Shown here: positions 13,643 to 17,412 of the stretch, one piece after another
Position numbering within the stretch: position 1 is the first letter of the stretch
Layout: each line of letters opens with the position of its first letter
Assembly (NCBI GenBank): GCA_043755865.1
Contig: JAYUSD010000182.1
Coordinates: 1 to 17,412, forward strand
Source of the DNA: JANMDU01 sp043755865
GTDB taxonomy: Bacteria > Pseudomonadota > Gammaproteobacteria > Burkholderiales > Burkholderiaceae_C
DNA: 17,412 nucleotides
Direction of reading: 5' to 3'
Made by a program: the position numbers and the translations under genes
Notes under the pieces: model-generated
What the model saw: only the letters and a program-made list of their open reading frames with translations
The model's database searches: none
What the model was told of the DNA's origin: nothing

Positions 13643-15223
13643 ATGGGTGAAGCAAGCAAGCAGGCGGTGTCCGCACAAGCGCATGAGCTGCGGCCGATGG
13701 TTGTTGACACGCCCGGAGGCCGAATCCACGTCCAGTGGGATCACACAGCAAGCGCCAGCGCCAATGCTCAGCTTGCATTCTTCGCTGAATTCTTAAATGC
13801 CACCGGCTTGTACGACAGTTGGGTGAGCACTTGCCCTTTGAGCTACACCAGCCCCAACGCGCCAGAAGTACGAGACGTGTTGGGCACATGGCTACTGGCC
13901 ATCCTTGCAGGCCACAATCGCTACGCCCACATCACAGGCTTACGAGGCGATGCGCTCAGCCCGCAGATACTGGGCATGAATGCTCTGGTCAGCGAAGACT
14001 CCTTGCGATGCGCCTTGGAGCGCATGAGTGCCAAACAAAGCCAAGACTGGCTTGCACCCCAATTATTGAGCAGCGTGCAGGCAGCGCTTAGCACGCCGTG
14101 GATACTGGACATCGACACCACCATTAAGCCGCTGTATGGCAAACAAGCCGGCGCAGACATCAGCTTCAACCCTCACAAACCGGGCAGGCCAAGTCACGCG
14201 CTGCACACCTACTGGGTCGGCAATTTGCGCCTCGTGCTCGATGTCGTGCTCTCAAGCGGCAAAGACCACAGCGCCAACAAAGCGCGCCCGGGTCTGGAGG
14301 CGATACTGGACAAACTCTCCCCAAGCCAGCGCCCTGCTCTGGTGCGCGGTGATTGCGGCTTTGGCAACGAGCCCTTCATCGCTCATTTGGAAGAACGTGG
14401 CCAGTCCTATTTGTTCAAGCTACGCCAAAGCGCAGGAGTCAAGAAACTGATCACACGCCAGTTTGCACGAGATGACTGGAGCGATACCAATGCAGCCTAT
14501 CAACACTGGAGTGCGGTGGAAGACACGCTCAAGCTCTCTGGCTGGGAGAAAGCGCGGCGTGTGATCGTGCTACGCCGCAAGATCAGGACAGACATAGCGC
14601 TGACGCGCAAAGTGGGCAAATCTGACAAACTCGATATTGCGCAGGCTCACAGGCAACTCAAGCCCATTGAGCAAGTTGAAATCCTCATGCCCAATCAAGA
14701 TGTACAGGCTTGGGAATACGCCGTGTTAGTGACAAGCTGCGATTACCCGCTACAAGCCTTTGGCCAGCTCTACCGCGATAGGGCCGATTGCGAGAACGGC
14801 TTTGATGAACTCAAGAACCAATGGGGCTGGGGAGGCTTCACGACGCAAGATATTGAGCGCTGCCAAACGAGCGCGAGAGCTGTGGCGCTGGTCTACAACT
14901 GGTGGAGCTGGTATTGCCGTGCGGCCAAACCTGATGCACGGATGGAGGCGATCACAAGCCGCGCTCTGTTGCTCGCTGGCGTGGGCAGAGCCGTTAAACA
15001 TGCGGGGCAGACGACGCTGTATCTCACGCCGATGCATGCGGCCAAGGACAAGCTGATGGTGTTGATCGCCAATATCCGTGCGGCGCTGGGCCATATCAAG
15101 GCTGCTGCGGAGCAGTTGCCAAAGATAGATCGTTGGAAAACCTTCGTGGACTACGTGGTGGCCAAAATCATCCGGCCTTTGCCACCTTGGCACTCACCAC
15201 ATCCGCTTCATGCGACTGGGTAA
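13643..15223 (+). CDS. DDE transposase, IS1380-like
   Basis: The 526-residue transposase appears intact. Catalytic DDE candidates are Asp156 or Asp158 in LDIDTT, Asp237 in RGDCGFG, and Glu384 in the YRDRADCENGFDELKN block, which has the Y-x2-R-x3-E signature (Tyr377, Arg380, Glu384) of IS4-superfamily enzymes. The NPHKPGRPSH segment (176-185) and the NQWGWGGFTTQDI stretch are typical of the IS1380-type group as I know it. GGAGG sits 9 nt before the ATG at 13643. The stop codon TAA (15221-15223) lies inside the right terminal repeat. The gene is complete and in one frame, so the element may still be mobile. Family naming is from memory of the sequence type; IS4-superfamily membership is the safer statement. 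Confidence 0.92.
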   Translation: MGEASKQAVSAQAHELRPMVVDTPGGRIHVQWDHTASASANAQLAFFAEFLNATGLYDSWVSTCPLSYTSPNAPEVRDVLGTWLLAILAGHNRYAHITGLRGDALSPQILGMNALVSEDSLRCALERMSAKQSQDWLAPQLLSSVQAALSTPWILDIDTTIKPLYGKQAGADISFNPHKPGRPSHALHTYWVGNLRLVLDVVLSSGKDHSANKARPGLEAILDKLSPSQRPALVRGDCGFGNEPFIAHLEERGQSYLFKLRQSAGVKKLITRQFARDDWSDTNAAYQHWSAVEDTLKLSGWEKARRVIVLRRKIRTDIALTRKVGKSDKLDIAQAHRQLKPIEQVEILMPNQDVQAWEYAVLVTSCDYPLQAFGQLYRDRADCENGFDELKNQWGWGGFTTQDIERCQTSARAVALVYNWWSWYCRAAKPDARMEAITSRALLLAGVGRAVKHAGQTTLYLTPMHAAKDKLMVLIANIRAALGHIKAAAEQLPKIDRWKTFVDYVVAKIIRPLPPWHSPHPLHATG

Positions 15224-15237
15224 CTGCCGGATTTAGG
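15218..15237. repeat. Right terminal inverted repeat of the IS
   Basis: GGGTAACTGCCGGATTTAGG is the inverted partner of 13560-13579. It contains the transposase stop codon and is followed by the second ATTA copy (15238-15241). Confidence 0.93.
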
Positions 15238-15672
15238 ATTAATGGCGCTCAAGACTTGTTTGATCGCTGGATCGACTATCCCCGGGTAGCGAGGATTACT
15301 GCAACTGGGCATAGACTCTGGATCTCCTGCACTGGGATTGTCTCCATTTCCTAAGCGAGTGGGCACTGCAACAGCAAATCCTTTGCGAATAAAAAACCGT
15401 GCTGCTGATTCAAAGCGTGCTCTTACAAGCTTGGATCTTGCCGCCGCATCAAACCCTCTGCCATGATTGATAACGACAAGGGGAAAGGGACCTTCACCAT
15501 TCGGCTTGAAGATAGTGAGGGCTATGTCCGTGTTGTAAGGCTTGTTATAAATATCAGAAACTGATACTGGGACGCGGACGACAGACTCATTGATGTCTTT
15601 GTGCAAAATGTCTTGGGCATTAGCCACAGCATATGTGGCTATCCATAACATAGCTAGCAAAAAGCTTTTCAT
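15238..15672 (-). pseudogene. Secreted alpha/beta hydrolase, N-terminal fragment (split by IS)
   Basis: This is the 5' part of the interrupted hydrolase: 145 codons up to the insertion point. MKSFLLAMLWIATYAVANA is a clear signal peptide, cut before Gln20-Asp21. It is followed by the beginning of a dienelactone-hydrolase-like fold with IFKPNGEGPFPLVVINHGRG (the HG oxyanion strand, His70-Gly71) and FAVAVPTRLG. Translation now runs nine codons into the IS and stops at TGA, giving a protein without nucleophile, acid or histidine. The ATG at 15672 was chosen for the signal peptide; an in-frame TTG at 15696 is possible but overlaps the yqeY stop. There is no strong ribosome-binding site. It lies 20 nt downstream of yqeY, possibly cotranscribed. 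Confidence 0.85.
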
Positions 15673-15692
15673 ATTGATAAACGTCTGATGAT

Positions 15693-16154
15693 TCAACCTG
15701 CTAGAGCCGCCTTCACCGCTGCTGACACTAGCCCCATATCAGCCTTGCCAGCCAGCTTGGCTTTGACTGCGCCCATGACTTTGCCCATGTCGGCGGGGCC
15801 TACAGTACGTCCAAGTTCAGCGCCCAGCTCGGCAACGATAGCTTTGACTGCGGTCGTCACTTCCTCTGCGCTCATGCGCACGGGCAGATAGACCTGCAAA
15901 ACCAAAAGCTCAGCCTTTTCCACATCGGCCAAATCTTGCCGGCCACCCGCCTCAAACGCGGTGATGCTGTCTTTGCGTTGCTTGACGAGCTTGTCGACGA
16001 TGGCAATGGTTTGCACGTCATCGACCGTGATGCGTTCATCGACTTCTTTTTGCTTGATGGCGGCCAGCAATGAGCGGATGGTGAGCAGGCGCTCGCTATC
16101 TTTGGCGCGCATGGCGGTTTTCATGTCTTCGGTGATGGTGTCTTTGATGCTCAT
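15693..16154 (-). CDS. yqeY: GatB/YqeY domain protein
   Basis: This 153-residue helical protein matches the stand-alone YqeY family. It begins MSIKDTITEDMKTAMRAKD, continues with RLLTIRSLLAAIKQKEVDE and KQRKDSITAFEAGGRQDLAD, then LPVRMSAEE, and ends with GPADMGKVMGAVKAKLAGKADMG, the tRNA-binding tail domain seen in GatB. Its role in bacteria is uncertain; the fold suggests tRNA or amidotransferase-related binding. The ATG at 16154 was chosen because the longer frame from 16247 begins inside the upstream gene's terminator hairpin and adds residues foreign to the family. In many Proteobacteria yqeY lies next to rpsU, upstream of dnaG and rpoD. Here a copper chaperone gene separates it from rpsU. 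Confidence 0.93.
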   Translation of the reverse strand: MSIKDTITEDMKTAMRAKDSERLLTIRSLLAAIKQKEVDERITVDDVQTIAIVDKLVKQRKDSITAFEAGGRQDLADVEKAELLVLQVYLPVRMSAEEVTTAVKAIVAELGAELGRTVGPADMGKVMGAVKAKLAGKADMGLVSAAVKAALAG

Positions 16155-16235
16155 GGTGGGCTCGTTGGTCAATGTTTTGAAAAGAGGAAATTGGGTGGAA
16201 ATGCGGTTGAACGGGTAGCCGTCATTTGCAATGAA

Positions 16236-16261
16236 AAGAGCGCTCATTTTAGAGCGCTCTT
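16236..16261 (-). terminator. Intrinsic terminator after the copper chaperone gene
   Basis: AAGAGCGCTC (16236-16245) and GAGCGCTCTT (16252-16261) form a perfect 10-bp stem with loop ATTTTA. On the minus strand TTTTC follows. It lies 22 nt beyond the stop codon of the PCu(A)C gene and separates it from yqeY. Confidence 0.75.
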
Positions 16262-16283
16262 GAATTTAAACGGCAGCCTGTGA

Positions 16284-16796
16284 TCAGTGCTTGTGGCCGG
16301 TCATGCTCATGTCTTTGCCGGGCTCGGAGCCTGGCGCGCGCGCTGCCACGGGCACTTTCACTTCCACCTTGCTTTGCTCGCCTTTGGCATTGGCAAATGT
16401 GAGCGTGACGGGCACTTGGAGATCAGCTTTGAGCGATTGCTTCAAATCAAGCAGCATGATGTGAAAGCCACCGGGCTTGAGCTCGACGGTTTTGCCTGCT
16501 GGCAACTCTAGGCCGTTTTTCAGCTCGGCCATTTTCATGACTTGGCCATCAAGCTTCATCTCATGCACTTCGCCGATTTTGGCAACTGGCGTAGACACAG
16601 CAACGAGGCGCATGTTGACTGGCGAGGTGAGCTTCATGAAGCCGCCCGTGCCGCTTTGGCCGGCAACAGCGGTGCGAATCCACGCGCCTTCGATTTTCAC
16701 GTCTGCGGCGGTCTGGGCTTGAATATGTAAGCTAAATAGCAATATAGCCGGCAAGAATACTGCGTGGAGTGCTATTGATTTAAGAGTGCTGATCAT
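16284..16796 (-). CDS. Periplasmic copper chaperone, PCu(A)C family
   Basis: This 170-residue protein is exported by a signal peptide (about 1-27, cut after HIQA). The mature domain has the copper(I) site of the PCu(A)C (DUF461) family: His78 and Met80 in VHEM, Met87 and Met89 in VMKM, and His112 and Met114 in GGFHIM, linked by the typical LELPAGKTVELKPGG segment. Such proteins deliver copper to the CuA or CuB centre of cytochrome oxidases. A Met/His-rich tail (Met163, Met165, His168, His170) may add copper binding. The gene lies between rpsU and yqeY, bounded by terminators on both sides, so it is probably transcribed separately. Residues 3-22 of the signal peptide are encoded by a dispersed repeat (16731-16788). 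The ribosome-binding site is weak. Confidence 0.93.
   Translation of the reverse strand: MISTLKSIALHAVFLPAILLFSLHIQAQTAADVKIEGAWIRTAVAGQSGTGGFMKLTSPVNMRLVAVSTPVAKIGEVHEMKLDGQVMKMAELKNGLELPAGKTVELKPGGFHIMLLDLKQSLKADLQVPVTLTFANAKGEQSKVEVKVPVAARAPGSEPGKDMSMTGHKH
16731..16788. repeat. Dispersed repeat, copy B (inside the copper chaperone signal-peptide region)
   Basis: This is closely related to 224-282 in the same orientation, with shared blocks TAGCCGGCA, AGAATA and GCGTGGAGTGCTA. It falls within the 5' end of the PCu(A)C gene and is read on the opposite strand as signal-peptide codons 3-22. Confidence 0.6.
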
Positions 16797-16915
16797 GGTG
16801 ATCTGTTAAAAATTTGCTGAGAATGTTGACATCAAACAATGATGAGTATGAGGCAATCGCAATAGTTTCTTTATTTGAAAATGGAGTCATGCGTAACAAA
16901 AACAACACGAAAAAA

Positions 16916-16959
16916 CCACGCGAAAAAAAACCACGCGAGCGTTACTGGCGTGGTTTTTT
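16916..16959 (-). terminator. rpsU terminator with a duplicated 3' arm
   Basis: On the minus strand CCACGC (16948-16953) pairs with GCGTGG (16931-16936) around an 11-nt loop, followed by eight T. A-tracts before the stem lengthen it. The 3' arm and its T-tract are then repeated (GCGTGG at 16916-16921 followed by T's), so the same 5' arm could pair with either copy. It begins 15 nt after the rpsU stop codon. Confidence 0.8.
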
Positions 16960-16974
16960 AGCAGAGCTGCCGAA

Positions 16975-17187
16975 TCAATACATCTTCGGCGGCAATTGCA
17001 TGCTGCGCAGGCGCTTGTATTGACGCTTCACGGCGGCTGACCGCTTGCGCTTACGCACAGAGGTGGGCTTCTCATAAAACTCTTTGGCGCGCAAATCGGT
17101 GAGAAGGCCAAGCTTCTCAATGGTGCGCTTGAAGCGGCGAAGCGCCACTTCATAAGGCTCAGTATCTTTAACACGGACGAGTGTCAT
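16975..17187 (-). CDS. rpsU: 30S ribosomal protein S21
   Basis: The 70-residue, very basic protein matches bS21: MTLVRVKDTEPYEVALRRFK, then the helices RTIEKLGLLTDLRAKEFYEKP and RKRKRSAAVKRQYKRLRS, ending QLPPKMY. S21 binds the small subunit near the anti-Shine-Dalgarno end of 16S rRNA and helps initiation. The ATG at 17187 is chosen from family N-termini; an upstream in-frame start at 17244 adds residues foreign to S21. GGAAA lies about 12 nt before the ATG. A near-consensus promoter at 17288-17316 gives a leader of about 95 nt that can form a small hairpin (GGATTG/CAATCC, 17209-17229). A strong terminator follows. In many Proteobacteria rpsU leads an operon with dnaG and rpoD; those genes are not in this window. 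Confidence 0.97.
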   Translation of the reverse strand: MTLVRVKDTEPYEVALRRFKRTIEKLGLLTDLRAKEFYEKPTSVRKRKRSAAVKRQYKRLRSMQLPPKMY

Positions 17188-17287
17188 TGCAAATAATTTC
17201 CAAATTGCGGATTGGTGATCAATCAATCCATTTTTTCCCGCCAATGGTGAAAAGTGTTCGGCTGGCAGGTTTTACCGGTAGCCTTAA

Positions 17288-17316
17288 ATTATAACCCGCT
17301 GTGAAGGCGAAATCAA
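17288..17316 (-). promoter_or_regulatory. Sigma-70 promoter of rpsU
   Basis: On the minus strand -35 TTGATT (17311-17316), a 17-bp spacer and a perfect -10 TATAAT (17288-17293) form the best promoter match in the window. The start would be near 17281. The -35 hexamer is the first six bases (complement) of the outermost copy of the 24-bp tandem repeat. Confidence 0.75.
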
Positions 17317-17412
17317 GCCGATCGACTTGGGCTAAATCAAGCTGAGCGCCTGAGTGCGAATCAAGCTGAGCGCCTGGGTGCGAATCAAGCTGAGCGCCTG
17401 GGTGCGAATCAA
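17311..17412. repeat. 24-bp tandem repeat, at least four copies, running off the window
   Basis: Copies start at 17311 (degenerate), 17335, 17359, 17383 and 17407 (cut by the window edge). The unit is AATCAAGCTGAGCGCCTGGG plus TGCG; copies 2-4 differ at one position only. The outer copy matches the unit at 16 of 24 positions, and six of its eight differences fall on every third base. In that plus frame the unit reads Asn-Gln-Ala-Glu-Arg-Leu-Gly-Ala, but TGA at 17302-17304 lies just upstream with no start codon between. There are no spacers, so it is not CRISPR. Confidence 0.9.

Larger units (their letters stand above)
13559..15237 (+). mobile_element. Complete insertion sequence, IS1380-like, 1.68 kb
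   Basis: The element is bounded by 20-bp terminal inverted repeats (one mismatch) starting CCTAAATCCGGCAGTT, and by the direct repeat ATTA at 13555-13558 and 15238-15241, a 4-bp target duplication. It holds one intact transposase gene on the plus strand. The left end has one extra C outside the repeat, so its boundary could be 13559 or 13560. It sits inside the hydrolase gene, and the host codons on both sides (Ala-Ile-Asn, then Tyr-Thr-Gln) join in frame if the element and one ATTA copy are removed. Intact repeats, duplication and ORF suggest recent insertion. The family assignment rests on transposase features. Confidence 0.92.

Noticed and set aside
13548..13889. Small ORFs at the left end of the IS in both strands
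   Set aside because: They overlap the terminal repeat or the transposase in other frames; the single intact transposase accounts for the element.
16826..16835. TTGACATCAA as a regulator site upstream of the copper chaperone
   Set aside because: It is nearly palindromic but short and unlike copper-responsive operators I can name; not enough to call.
16814..17023. Plus-strand 69-codon ORF spanning the rpsU terminator
   Set aside because: It is lysine-rich only because it reads the terminator A-tracts and then runs antisense through rpsU; no ribosome-binding site.
17311..17412. 24-bp repeats as a CRISPR array
   Set aside because: The units are directly adjacent without variable spacers and no cas gene is present.
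17219..17412. Minus-strand open frame through the repeats (unit Leu-Asp-Ser-His-Pro-Gly-Ala-Gln) toward rpsU
   Set aside because: It runs through the near-consensus rpsU promoter and the differences between repeat copies are not phased as in coding sequence for this frame.

Overview
The window is a chromosomal segment from a betaproteobacterium. The order petABC-sspAB, followed by tRNA-Thr, a DUF721 gene, an M23 peptidase, secA, argJ and a DUF815 ATPase, is the arrangement I know from Burkholderiales. The protein sequences and a family of short dispersed repeats suggest something close to Comamonadaceae. That family-level placement is inference, not proof. Base composition is moderate, and coding density is high with short intergenic gaps.

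Left part (1-5400): the 3' end of hprK (HPr kinase/phosphorylase) is followed by mscL on the minus strand. The bc1 operon petA-petB-petC (Rieske protein, cytochrome b, cytochrome c1) comes next, then the stringent starvation genes sspA and sspB and a tRNA-Thr(TGT). Consensus-like promoters can be read for mscL and petABC, and clear intrinsic terminators follow hprK/mscL, petC and sspA.

Middle (5394-12089): a DUF721/DciA-like gene on the minus strand faces away from a membrane-anchored M23 peptidase, and their start codons share the hexamer ATGCAT. After a terminator, a 29-codon leader ORF with a hydrophobic segment lies 3 nt upstream of secA. The only strong Shine-Dalgarno sequence before secA sits inside a nested hairpin within this leader ORF. 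The arrangement recalls SecM-secA of gammaproteobacteria, but the peptide is unrelated as far as I can see. It is the most interesting candidate system here. secA, argJ (arginine biosynthesis) and a DUF815 AAA ATPase follow. argJ and the ATPase gene are separated by a 160-bp inverted-repeat element.

Right part (12086-15672) is accessory. It holds a ParE/RelE-type toxin with a Phd/YefM-type antitoxin, and a secreted alpha/beta hydrolase gene split by an intact 1.68-kb insertion sequence (IS1380-like). The element has 20-bp terminal inverted repeats and a 4-bp ATTA duplication. Removing it would restore the hydrolase frame exactly.

The far right (15693-17412, minus strand) carries a YqeY (GatB/YqeY) gene, a PCu(A)C copper chaperone and rpsU, each separated by regulatory hairpins. 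rpsU has a near-consensus sigma-70 promoter whose -35 box lies in the outermost, degenerate copy of a 24-bp tandem repeat that runs off the window edge. No stretch longer than 300 bases lacks a gene.
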